Shown piece by piece: positions 28,228-35,793 of a stretch of DNA of 40,420 bases (within the stretch, counting starts at the first letter, position 1; the number at the start of each line of letters is the position of its first letter). Position numbers and translations under genes: made by a program. Below the pieces are notes generated by a model, which searched no databases, was not told the origin of the DNA, and worked only from the letters and a program-made list of their open reading frames with translations. The DNA is from Deltaproteobacteria bacterium (lineage in GTDB: Bacteria > Desulfobacterota > Desulfomonilia > UBA1062): assembly GCA_021372395.1 (NCBI GenBank), contig JAJFUP010000101.1, positions 1 through 40,420 of the forward strand, given 5' to 3'.

Positions 28228-28773
28228 ATGAAGCTCATCCCCACCGATCTCGAGGGGGCATTCATCGTGGAGCAGACCCTCTACCGGGACAGCCGCGGGT
28301 CCTTCCTGGAGATCTTCAGTCAAAAGGCCTTCGCGGAATGCGGCATCCCCGTGGAGTTCGTCCAGGACAACAGCTCCTTTTCGAAGGACGCGGGCGTCAT
28401 CAGAGGACTGCATTTCCAGAATTCACCCCATGCGCAGGCCAAGCTTGTCTGGGTGGTCGCAGGCGCTGTCCGGGACGTGATCGTGGACCTGCGGGAAGGC
28501 TCTCAGAGCTTCGCGAAGTGGACAGCCGTCGAGCTCTCCAGCGATGAGCCCCGGATGCTCTTCGTGCCCCGGGGTTTTGCCCACGGGTTCTGCACCCTTG
28601 TGCCGCAGACACGGGTCTTCTACAAGGTGGATTCCCCGTACGCCCCCCAGGCCGAGGGCGGCGTCCGCTTCGACGACCCGGGCCTCGCCATCCCCTGGCC
28701 CACGGCCTCACCCGTCGTCTCCGACAAGGACAGGGCGTTGCCGCTGCTCAAGGACCTGGGAGTGAGAAGGTAG
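28228..28773 (+). CDS. rfbC: dTDP-4-dehydrorhamnose 3,5-epimerase
   Basis: Cupin-fold epimerase of dTDP-L-rhamnose synthesis, 181 residues, normal length. Catalytic H62 is in GVIRGLHFQ, and FVPRGFAHGF and a tyrosine in TRVFYKVDSPYAP are as in RmlC. AGGAGGG precedes the ATG. The other rml genes are not in the window. The 3' 60% of this gene and about 225 bp beyond it are duplicated at 32621-33162. The stop codon lies inside a terminator-like hairpin. Confidence 0.95.
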   Translation: MKLIPTDLEGAFIVEQTLYRDSRGSFLEIFSQKAFAECGIPVEFVQDNSSFSKDAGVIRGLHFQNSPHAQAKLVWVVAGAVRDVIVDLREGSQSFAKWTAVELSSDEPRMLFVPRGFAHGFCTLVPQTRVFYKVDSPYAPQAEGGVRFDDPGLAIPWPTASPVVSDKDRALPLLKDLGVRR

Positions 28774-28998
28774 GCATACCCGCCTTCTCATATTGTTTGC
28801 TCCACACTTCTCTTTATGTTTATCAGTAACTGCATTCTTTTCGGACTGATTCTGCGCCAGCCGATGTGGAGTGAGGCATGGTGCCGGTAGTCATCTTCGA
28901 GCTTTTTTTCAGGTTCGTGTTCATCCGTGCACGCATACACGGTTTTTGCAGGTTCAAGGTCGGGAACGGCCTTGCTGATTACGGAAAGCTTCCACCTG
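28457..28998 (+). repeat. Direct repeat copy A (rfbC 3' part plus flank)
   Basis: This 542-bp stretch is matched in the same orientation at 32621-33162 with a few percent substitutions and small indels. It covers codon 77 of rfbC to the stop and about 225 bp of noncoding flank. Homology ends at CTTCCACCTG in both copies. The two copies bracket about 3.6 kb (29.0-32.6 kb) carrying three minus-strand genes. Confidence 0.9.
28763..28800 (+). terminator. Terminator-like hairpin overlapping the rfbC stop
   Basis: TGAGAAGG (28763-28770) pairs with CCTTCTCA (28783-28790) and is followed by TATTGTTT. The rfbC TAG is in the loop. The same hairpin with loop changes is preserved in the second copy near 32929-32954, which suggests it matters. 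Confidence 0.5.
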
Positions 28999-29457
28999 TT
29001 CTTTGTCCTCGCGGCCCTGTATGTGTGGCTTGTCACCTGAATATGGGCATATGCAGTTGCGGCTGCTGCTGCCCGTGGGTACGTACACCATTCGAGGCAT
29101 GATCCATGGGTGGCCGAGTGAGGTACAGCTCGAATTTCAGACGCGTGAAGATGCTTCATGTCTGCCCTGCCAGGAAAAGTGACTCACCCGCACCGGTTGG
29201 CACATGCTGGAATGAACCGGATGATCTTGAGGATCGTTGTTCCTGATATTCAGTTTTCCAACACCCCGAAACCGAGAAGAAATCGCAGAAATAAATGGTT
29301 CATAATCTGGGACTGGGGCCAGCAATTTTTTGAAGAAATGATCAATATGGGCAAAGCGGAGATTTTGGCACGGGATCATCAGGCTGGAAGCCCACGGGGC
29401 CTCGATGGTGACGCTATGAAATCAGGTTGAGACGAACCTAAATAGTCACAGTTAGTC
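28774..29457. other. Gene-free region after rfbC with a dispersed-repeat-like element
   Basis: No gene supported over 684 bp. Bases up to 28998 are the duplicated flank. Around 28910-28945 the minus strand reads GCACGGATGAACACGAA, a word typical of the noncoding dispersed repeats rich in 'CGGATGAACACG' found in many environmental genomes. The open frames of 123 residues (minus, 28788-29159) and 90 residues (plus, 29158-29430) have no recognisable domains, no good ribosome sites and translate this repeat, so they are not called. Confidence 0.5.
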
Positions 29458-31497
29458 TTAGAAGACGTGCACTTCTCTTCCATGAAGCGCAGATACAACG
29501 ATCTGCAGGACATCCTCCGAAGATGTGACACTCAAGGCATCTCTGACGGTGACTTCCATCTGTTCGAGATTTATCTGCTGTAGAACGTGGCATACGCGTG
29601 AGGCATAAAATGGGTTCATGCTGAGAGCCCTGACACCCATTCCCACCAGCAGGCAAGCAGACACCGGATTTCCTGCCGCTTCTCCACATACAGTTAGACC
29701 TATCCCATGCTTCATGGTAGCCCGGACCACTAGCTCTGTCGCTCGCAAAACACATGGATGCAGGAACGAATGCACACTAGAAGAATTCTGTGATTGGCGG
29801 TCCGAGGCCAGTATAAAGTGGGCGAGATCGTTGGTCCCGATGGATACAAAATCTACAATCTTCACAATCTCATCGATATCAAACACTGCTGCAGGAGTCT
29901 CGATCATGGCCCCAATGGAAGGCCGCTTGGCGAGTTTCTCAGTTTTGACCACCTCGTCGACTATATTGCATGCTTCTTTCAGGTCGGCCACACCCATGAC
30001 CAGGGGAAACATGATCCGCACATCATCCTCTTGCGTAGCTCGGACGATCGCTTGAAGTTGGGTGCGAAACATCGTCTTTTCGGCCAGGGAAAAAGCTAAG
30101 CCACGTTTACCCAAACGTAGGGCCAGGTCGCTTTCTGCGTGATTGAAACATGGGATCTTGTCCCCGCCGAGATCCATAGTGCGAATAACAACGGGCCGTG
30201 GACTGAGTATTTTCGCCACAGCAGTATAGACCGTATACTGTGTATCCAGGTCCGGTGGTTGCTTGACATCTAGAAAGAGAAACTCAGACCTGAACAGGCC
30301 TACACCATCCAGCCCATACTCTAAGGCCAGGTGTGCTTCATCTGTTCTGCTGATATTCGCATATAACCCAATGTGGATACCATCCTCTGTAGTGCATTTC
30401 TGGGAAGCATCCAGTGCCCTTGCAGGCTCGATTGTGGCATATTGACTACTGCGCGCCGCGAAGCTCGCTGTCTGTACTTTGGTCGGTGCCACAGTAACCG
30501 TGCCGGCCTCTGCATCCACCAACAAACGGTCACCTGTCACCAGCAGCGAAGCAACATCTTTGACATCGCTTACCGAAGGAATGTGTTTGGTCCGCGCCAG
30601 GATTGCGACATGTGACGCAGGGCCGTTGCGCTCGGTTACCAGGGCTGCCAGATTGGTTTGATCCAATTGCAATAAATCTGACAGTAAGAGCTCCTTTGCG
30701 ACGAGAATCGTATTTGGTGGGAGAGACACCTGCTGGCCTGGAGACACCTGGCCGGAGTTCCTGATATTCCGCAAAACTCGACGGCCGATATCACGGATAT
30801 CAGCACTGTGTTCCCGCATGCTTTCCTGCTTTAATCCCTCCAGCATCGCCGCCAACTCCCGAACCTCTTCTGTAACCGCCTGCTCAACCTTGACCAGGTC
30901 CTTCCATACGCGCTGCTTGCATTTGCCCCAAAACTCGACGTCCTTGAGCATGGCCAGGTGCACATCCAGCAAAGAATGCTCCGTAGTAACTTTGTCACCT
31001 ATGAACTGTTTCTGAGCGTTTTCCAGTTCACTGATCGTTGCCGCCAGGGCACAATCGAGCCTGCTGATCTCTTCCTTCACTTCACTTTGTGCAATGGCCT
31101 GATGCCCGGAGGTCAATTCGTTTTCCGGCGACTGGTAGATCAGCGCCACTCCTTCAACCATTCCAGGGGAGATTCCCGTGCCTTGCAGTGGTATACTCGT
31201 ATTCTTGGCAAAGGCCCGCAGTCGGCTTATCTCCAGTTCCCTTGTTGCAATCGTTTTCTGTAACCGACTAACGCGCAGCAGAGAAATATACGTTATGATG
31301 ATAACGGCTAATGCAACGACAAGAATTGACGCAGTTTCCAGGATGTATTCCTGAGGCCTGTATGGTGTCGGTGGTGCTCCAAGCAAAAGGTAAGGAAGAT
31401 CAACAAACTCGTCAAACCATATGACTGCAGTGACAATGAAGAACAAGCCTGTTTCGCCTGCAATCAGCAGCCAGTCCCTAGTCCTTAATTTCTTCAC
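29458..31497 (-). CDS. Membrane-anchored enzyme I-like PEP-protein phosphotransferase
   Basis: 679 residues. Two N-terminal transmembrane helices (about 11-29 and 53-73) are followed by a short coiled stretch, then a complete PTS enzyme I layout. The N-terminal domain (about 103-225, GISPGMVEGVALIY) is followed by the phospho-histidine domain with H296 in GPASHVAILAR. The C-terminal PEP-binding barrel (about 365-650) has GVGLFRSEFLFLD, RTMDLGGDK, IGTNDLAHF and the catalytic cysteine C604 in VCGEAAGN. Standard enzyme I (575 aa) and PtsP are soluble, so the membrane anchor replacing the GAF domain is unusual. No HPr or sugar EII gene is nearby. GC content and codon use are lower than the core genes, suggesting transfer. 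Confidence 0.85.
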   Translation of the reverse strand: MKKLRTRDWLLIAGETGLFFIVTAVIWFDEFVDLPYLLLGAPPTPYRPQEYILETASILVVALAVIIITYISLLRVSRLQKTIATRELEISRLRAFAKNTSIPLQGTGISPGMVEGVALIYQSPENELTSGHQAIAQSEVKEEISRLDCALAATISELENAQKQFIGDKVTTEHSLLDVHLAMLKDVEFWGKCKQRVWKDLVKVEQAVTEEVRELAAMLEGLKQESMREHSADIRDIGRRVLRNIRNSGQVSPGQQVSLPPNTILVAKELLLSDLLQLDQTNLAALVTERNGPASHVAILARTKHIPSVSDVKDVASLLVTGDRLLVDAEAGTVTVAPTKVQTASFAARSSQYATIEPARALDASQKCTTEDGIHIGLYANISRTDEAHLALEYGLDGVGLFRSEFLFLDVKQPPDLDTQYTVYTAVAKILSPRPVVIRTMDLGGDKIPCFNHAESDLALRLGKRGLAFSLAEKTMFRTQLQAIVRATQEDDVRIMFPLVMGVADLKEACNIVDEVVKTEKLAKRPSIGAMIETPAAVFDIDEIVKIVDFVSIGTNDLAHFILASDRQSQNSSSVHSFLHPCVLRATELVVRATMKHGIGLTVCGEAAGNPVSACLLVGMGVRALSMNPFYASRVCHVLQQINLEQMEVTVRDALSVTSSEDVLQIVVSALHGREVHVF

Positions 31498-31588
31498 AAC
31501 AGGTCGTATTCCTCAATAATAGGCACGTGAACATTGGTCTGTGACTGGCCAAAATAAACGAGAAGGGCAGATCCAGCCCGTTGATGTC

Positions 31589-31969
31589 CTAGACCGGCTT
31601 TACGGATAGAGCTATCAGGAACCCTTCTTTGGATGTAATGTACTGCACCCTCACCATCCTATCCTTTGCCATCTTGCCGAGGGTTATGGCCTTCCACCCT
31701 GGGCCGTAAATTGTCGTGGTGGTCCCCACCAGAAAGGTGCAGTGCTTCCCGTCTTCGTAGATCAGGGCTATCTTAGGCCGGATGCCTTTGGTCGGTTCAG
31801 CGAGGATTACCGAATCCACCCTCCCTTTAACTTCCAGCGGGACCGCAGCCTTCCGAGGAAAAGCGGGATGGGGGGTTCTCCCTTTCTGCTGGGCCAGGAA
31901 CAGTTCCTGTCCGAAGCAGGCAGAGGACAGAACCCCCAAGGCACAAATCATGAGTGCAACCTTTTTCAT
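31589..31969 (-). CDS. Small exported protein of unknown function
   Basis: 126 residues with a signal peptide (MKKVALMICALGVLSSACFG, cleavage likely near residue 20; the cysteine at 18 is not in a good lipobox). The mature part has beta-rich segments (VKGRVDSVILAEPTKG; KIALIYEDGKHCTFLVG; ALSVKPV) suggesting a small OB- or DUF5666-like barrel; this is a visual impression. It lies 30 bp downstream of another small exported protein on the same strand. Confidence 0.6.
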   Translation of the reverse strand: MKKVALMICALGVLSSACFGQELFLAQQKGRTPHPAFPRKAAVPLEVKGRVDSVILAEPTKGIRPKIALIYEDGKHCTFLVGTTTTIYGPGWKAITLGKMAKDRMVRVQYITSKEGFLIALSVKPV

Positions 31970-31999
31970 CCCCCAGATACCCCTGTGGTGATTCCGGTC

Positions 32000-32395
32000 T
32001 TATTCAGCCTTCTTATCCGCCGGTTTCTCTTTGGCCTTCACTTCCTTCTTCACGATCTTCTTTGCTTTGATGATCTCGATCTTCTCGGCATTGTTGGTTC
32101 CGGTAGCCAGGGTAACCTTAACATTTTCACCTTTCTTCAACTTGGCGATCTCTCCTGCCTTCACAAGGATGGCCTTACCCTTTACCAAGATCTCACCTTT
32201 TGTGGTGTCAATCTTGGTGATCTTGCCAATGACGACATCGGCCTTGGCAGGCTCTGCCTTTGCCATTGCAGGTGCAGCTGCGGTTGCAGTTGTTGCGGGT
32301 TTAACGGCATCGGCCTTCGGTGCGCCGGAGGCAAATACCATCGTGGTAAAGCATACCAGGGCCAATACTGCTACAAAGCTGACAAGTTTCTTCAT
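32000..32395 (-). CDS. Small exported Ala/Lys-rich protein
   Basis: 131 residues from the ATG at 32395 (GGAGGAAAG just upstream). A signal peptide runs to about residue 22 (VCFTTMVFASGA), followed by an alanine/proline-rich linker (about 25-50). A small beta-rich domain (VVIGKITKIDTTKGEILVKGK...VKVTL) and a lysine/glutamate-rich tail end the protein. It resembles low-complexity periplasmic proteins with one OB-like domain. Together with the next small exported gene it may form a two-gene unit of envelope function; the role is unknown. Confidence 0.65.
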   Translation of the reverse strand: MKKLVSFVAVLALVCFTTMVFASGAPKADAVKPATTATAAAPAMAKAEPAKADVVIGKITKIDTTKGEILVKGKAILVKAGEIAKLKKGENVKVTLATGTNNAEKIEIIKAKKIVKKEVKAKEKPADKKAE

Positions 32396-32560
32396 GGTTC
32401 TTTCCTCCAAATGGTTATTTGATGATACGTCTATACACCGGGGAAGATTAGACTATGATTAGAACAAGGTTAAAAAATTCTCATGTTGTGCTTGTGGACG
32501 CTTCTGTCGGAGATTTTTGCTCCAGTGTGGGAGTACCCATTGGAAGGGGGATGAAGACGG

Positions 32561-32938
32561 TCGTCCCCCACGAGGTCAGGGAGCGGGAGATCCTCACGAG
32601 CACTGCGAGGGCTTCCAGCGGTCGCAGGCGCTGTCCGGGACGTGATCGTGGACCTGCGGGAAGGCTCTCAGAGCTTCGCGAAGTGGACGGCCGTCGAGCT
32701 CTCCGGCGATGAGCCCCGGATGCTCTTCGTGCCCCGGGGTTTTGCCCACGGGTTCTGCACCCTGGTGCCGCAGACACGGGTCTTCTACAAGGTGGATTCT
32801 CCCTATGCCCCCCAGGCCGAGGGCGGCGTCCGCTTCGACGACCCCGACCTCGCCATCCCCTGGCCCACGTCTTTGCCCATTGTCTCCGGCAAGGACAGGG
32901 CATTGCCGCTGCTCAAGGACCTGGGAGTGAGAAGGTAG
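32561..32938 (+). pseudogene. Broken fusion of RNase Z-like gene fragment to rfbC 3' end
   Basis: Bases 32561-32620 match the RNase Z-like gene around 27495-27564 (CCACGAGGTCAGGGAGCGGG and on), with a 10-bp deletion. From 32621 the sequence matches rfbC from 28457 to its stop (TAG 32936-32938). The join falls at the word TCGCAGGCG, present in both parent genes. An ATG-initiated frame from 32642 encodes 98 residues nearly identical to the C-terminus of RfbC but lacking the catalytic His-62 region, so it cannot be an active epimerase. A longer frame from 32491 reads through the junction but changes frame relative to rfbC. Confidence 0.85.
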
Positions 32939-33162
32939 GCATACCTGCCTTCTCGTATTGTTTGCTCCGCACTTCTCTTTATATTTACCAGGAACAGCAC
33001 TTGCTTCGGACCGATTATGCGCCAGCCGATGTGGAGTGAGGCATGGTGCCGGTAGTCGTCTTCGAGCTTTTTCTCAGGTTCGTGTTCATCCGTGCACGCA
33101 TACACGGTTTTGCAGGCTCAAGGTCGGGAACGGTCCTGCTGATTACGGAAAGCTTCCACCTG
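32621..33162 (+). repeat. Direct repeat copy B (rfbC 3' part plus flank)
   Basis: Second copy of 28457-28998. Within the coding part I count about 16 substitutions over 308 bp, about half of them silent. The terminator hairpin and the 'GGATGAACACGAA' element are retained. Homology ends at the same CTTCCACCTG word as copy A. Confidence 0.9.
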
Positions 33163-33216
33163 ATTTCCGGAATCCTATCAATGCTCAAACAATTTTATTG
33201 GCTTGAATCATACGTT

Positions 33217-33250
33217 TAAAAAGGCCGAGGTGAGTATGTAATCTCACCCC
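33217..33250 (-). terminator. Terminator of the exported nuclease-fold gene
   Basis: On the minus strand GGTGAG / CTCACC with an 8-base loop (33229-33248), flanked by further pairing G and C residues, is followed after 6 bases by TTTTT. It lies 22 bp after the stop of the minus-strand gene ending at 33272. Confidence 0.5.
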
Positions 33251-33271
33251 AGCCAACTCATTGTTAAATTG

Positions 33272-34486
33272 TTACTTGGGTACTTTAAATTGCATATCTG
33301 CTACTACGCCGGCATGATCAGACGGCCAGAGGTAATCACCAGCATAATCCCTCGGATAGGGATAGGTATTGAGAACCATGTCAGACACTTCATTACCCAC
33401 GACATCGCATTTAACTCTATCTACTCTTAGATCCAGTAGATTCAGGAAGATCAAATCGATGCGTGTATCAAGTAAAGCCGGGTCCGGGTCACTCACAAAC
33501 TCGTCAAAGCCGCTGGTATAGCCCTCATCATGTTTTTTGTTTTGCAGGAGCCATGAATCAAGGTATCCGGCATATACTGCTTCCAAATATGGCGGTATAT
33601 AGGGAGTGGGTTGAATTGGCCCTGTACCATCAGGATCATACGTACCTGGAACATCATCTGGGGCGCTATTGAAATCGCCGACCATGATAATTGGTTTAGG
33701 ATCAGAATCAGATAACGTAGCTAAAGTACCTAGTAATTCATACATCTGTGCTGACTGGACGACTCGAAAGACGCTACTCGTAGCGCTGCGCACTTCAAGA
33801 TGGGTGCAAGCTATACGGTAGTCTTCGCCCTTCACATTTACATCAACAACAAGATAACCCCTCTTGAAATTAACGGTAGTACCCCCAAGCGGCAATGACA
33901 AATATACGTCATAATTTTTCCCGAACACCTGAGCGGCAGCGTTATTTTTTCGCACCAGTATATAATCATGATCTACCATGCGCACATAAGACAGACCTGT
34001 TGGAGATGCTGGATCAACCATGGGCATTGTTATATCGGCATTGGTGACCGAAAACGCCTGGTAATCCATCCCACGTTCCTTCAAGGCGGCGTTAAGAATC
34101 GTATAGAAGTCAATGACAGTCGTTACCTGACCTGAAGATGTCAACTTGACGAAAGTTTCAACTTCATTCAGTCCAATCGCTTGCGGTTTATTGGCGGCGA
34201 TTTCGTCTGCAATGGCCTCGGCTCGCGCCGAGAAATTGGTTTCAAGCATTATCTGATACACCTGAGCAACCGCCATTGGAACAGCATAGGGGTTCGGATC
34301 CTGAGCCGCATCAACCACCCTGAAGATATCCGCTCCTAGGTACAGGTTGCGAGTCATAACTGTTACCTTAGAGTTTGCTGCAAACGCCGATGAGAGCGGT
34401 GCAGCAATGACCAGTACCCCTACAAAGATGCACAGAACGTTCAACATCTTGAATTCGCTGATGACTGATAATATTCCTCTTTTCAT
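33272..34486 (-). CDS. Exported endonuclease/exonuclease/phosphatase-family protein
   Basis: 404 residues with an N-terminal signal peptide ending near AFA-AN (about residue 36). The EEP (DNase I/exonuclease III/sphingomyelinase) fold is supported by ordered motifs: TRNLYLGAD, the metal glutamate in GLNEVETF, CTHLEV, GDFNSAP and the C-terminal SDHAGV. Such secreted proteins act on nucleic acids, phospholipids or inositol phosphates; the substrate here cannot be read. An AAGGAGG ribosome site supports the ATG at 34486. AT content is higher than in the core genes. Its promoter overlaps a perfect palindrome, suggesting dedicated control. Confidence 0.85.
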   Translation of the reverse strand: MKRGILSVISEFKMLNVLCIFVGVLVIAAPLSSAFAANSKVTVMTRNLYLGADIFRVVDAAQDPNPYAVPMAVAQVYQIMLETNFSARAEAIADEIAANKPQAIGLNEVETFVKLTSSGQVTTVIDFYTILNAALKERGMDYQAFSVTNADITMPMVDPASPTGLSYVRMVDHDYILVRKNNAAAQVFGKNYDVYLSLPLGGTTVNFKRGYLVVDVNVKGEDYRIACTHLEVRSATSSVFRVVQSAQMYELLGTLATLSDSDPKPIIMVGDFNSAPDDVPGTYDPDGTGPIQPTPYIPPYLEAVYAGYLDSWLLQNKKHDEGYTSGFDEFVSDPDPALLDTRIDLIFLNLLDLRVDRVKCDVVGNEVSDMVLNTYPYPRDYAGDYLWPSDHAGVVADMQFKVPK

Positions 34487-34507
34487 AAGTTAACCTCCTT
34501 GTAATTG

Positions 34508-34540
34508 ATTATACGCCTGACAATCGATAGGAATCGATTG
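34508..34540 (-). promoter_or_regulatory. -10 box and palindromic operator of the exported nuclease-fold gene
   Basis: A consensus TATAAT (minus strand, 34508-34513) lies 22 bp before the ATG. Directly upstream is the perfect 8-bp inverted repeat CAATCGAT-AGGA-ATCGATTG (34521-34540), occupying the -16 to -35 space. No good -35 hexamer is present, so the palindrome could be an activator or repressor site. Confidence 0.5.
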
Positions 34541-34998
34541 CTTTACCTCAACGTCATGAATAAACAATGAAATTATAGTAGGAGAGAATATCATTCATGA
34601 CACATCCATTTCTTTTCATCGTGCGTTCGTGGTGAGGTTACAGGTTCATCGTGATAAATTAAATATAATCGGTAAGTTCATAGAATCAATGTTTGCTGGA
34701 ATTCTTTCAAAGTATTTTGATATGTCACCTGACCAGTTAAAAAAAGTTTCCTTGCCATAGAGGTTTCTGCGATTTCTTATAGGTTGAAAATGCAGGAAAA
34801 CTCAAGATATTTGGCTGAAACATACGCAAGAGGACATGTCATATCAACGCGGGTCAAGTGGCACGCACATTACACAGAGGCATCATATTTCAAACTCCAC
34901 AGTTCGGCATGGAATCTACAGATTAGCCTCTCATGTACTGAATAGAGATTGCGCCCCTGAGCGAGCCACGAGCAATTAATTACGAAGCAGGAATATAC
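34541..34998. other. AT-rich gene-free intergenic region
   Basis: Over 458 bp no open frame with a ribosome site is seen on either strand. It contains a further TATAAT on the minus strand at 34572-34577 without a convincing -35. It separates the divergently transcribed nuclease-fold gene and marR and is markedly AT-richer than the core region. Confidence 0.5.
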
Positions 34999-35031
34999 TT
35001 TACAATATGGTACGTATCAGTATTATATGTA
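34999..35031 (+). promoter_or_regulatory. marR promoter with putative autoregulatory operator
   Basis: TTTACA (34999-35004), 16-bp spacer, TATTAT (35021-35026). An imperfect inverted repeat, TACAATATGGTAC / GTATTATATGTA, spans 35001-35031 and covers both boxes, as expected for an autorepressing MarR protein. The ATG at 35007 lies inside this element and is therefore unlikely to be a start. Confidence 0.45.
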
Positions 35032-35054
35032 TAAAACGAGAACGGAAAAAGGAA

Positions 35055-35552
35055 ATGAAAAAAGAAAAGACGTGCGATTATAAGTTCTTCACATCGAATC
35101 CCAAGGATTGCCCCTACTACCTGGTAACCCGTGTCTCTCTGGCAGCCACGTCCGTCTTCAAGAAGGTATTTGCCGAGGCCGGGCTCATGGAATTGAAGCC
35201 CGCATACCTCGGCACACTCATGAGCCTGTGGAACGAAGACGGACTGAAGGTCATCGAGCTGGGACGCAGGGCCGGACTGGAACCTTCCACCATGACCGGC
35301 CTCATCGACCGGATGGAGCGGGACGGCCTGGTGAAACGGTTCCCCGATCCGGAAGATCGGAGGGTGCTGAAGATCTTCCTCACTGATGCGGGACGCACCA
35401 TACAGGACACCGTGGCCTCGAAAGTCGATCATGTCATGGCTCAGATTCTCTCGGGGGTTGATGATAATGATGTCAGGCACCTGAAGGAAACCCTGCGCAA
35501 GGTGCTTGCCAATGTCCATGAGGAGAATATCGATGAGCAGTCTGAAAAATGA
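35055..35552 (+). CDS. MarR family transcriptional regulator
   Basis: 165 residues from the ATG at 35055 (AAGGA just before it, spacing short; an ATG at 35007 lies within the promoter). The winged-helix core is clear: MSLWNEDGLKVIELGRRAGL, then the recognition helix EPSTMTGLIDRMERDGLVKR and the wing PDPEDRRVLKIFLTDAG. It probably represses the Fe-S gene cassette that follows and itself; the ligand is unknown. It overlaps the next small gene by 20 bp, so they are one transcript. Confidence 0.9.
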   Translation: MKKEKTCDYKFFTSNPKDCPYYLVTRVSLAATSVFKKVFAEAGLMELKPAYLGTLMSLWNEDGLKVIELGRRAGLEPSTMTGLIDRMERDGLVKRFPDPEDRRVLKIFLTDAGRTIQDTVASKVDHVMAQILSGVDDNDVRHLKETLRKVLANVHEENIDEQSEK

Positions 35553-35793
35553 GATGATCGGGTATGCCCGTTCGCATACCCCGCTTGCGCTTCTTTGTGC
35601 GGCAAATTACCACCCGCACCGGAGGCGCCCTTTCACGGAGTGCCGGGACCGGGCAGAACTTCACCTCAACGACAACCTGTGCCCCCATGTGAAGCGTATC
35701 CTTGACCGGGCCATGGGTGACGACCTTTCGGAGCGTAAGGGGAGGATCTTCATGAGCAGCTGCGATGCCACAAGGAATGGAGGAATACGATGA
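35533..35793 (+). pseudogene. Truncated 2-hydroxyacyl-CoA dehydratase (HgdB/FldB-like) N-terminal fragment
   Basis: 86-codon frame with GAGGAG before its ATG. The pattern TPLALLCAANYHPHRR ... AELHLNDNLCPHVKRILDRAM ... GRIFMSSCDATRN follows the opening of 2-hydroxyacyl-CoA dehydratase D-component proteins, where a NLCPxV cysteine and an SCDAxR cysteine are cluster ligands. Full proteins are 350-430 residues; this one stops right after SCD. The stop (TGA) overlaps the next start (ATGA). It is either a deletion remnant fused to the next gene's ribosome site or a genuine miniature protein. Confidence 0.5.

Noticed and set aside
28788-29159. 123-codon minus-strand frame after rfbC, and its shorter relative at 32803-33105
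   Set aside because: It translates the dispersed-repeat-like flank, lacks a ribosome site, and the two copies differ in length and frame use.
28457-33162. Composite transposon or integron flanked by the repeats
   Set aside because: No transposase, integrase, terminal inverted repeats or target-site duplication was seen; the repeats are ordinary gene sequence.
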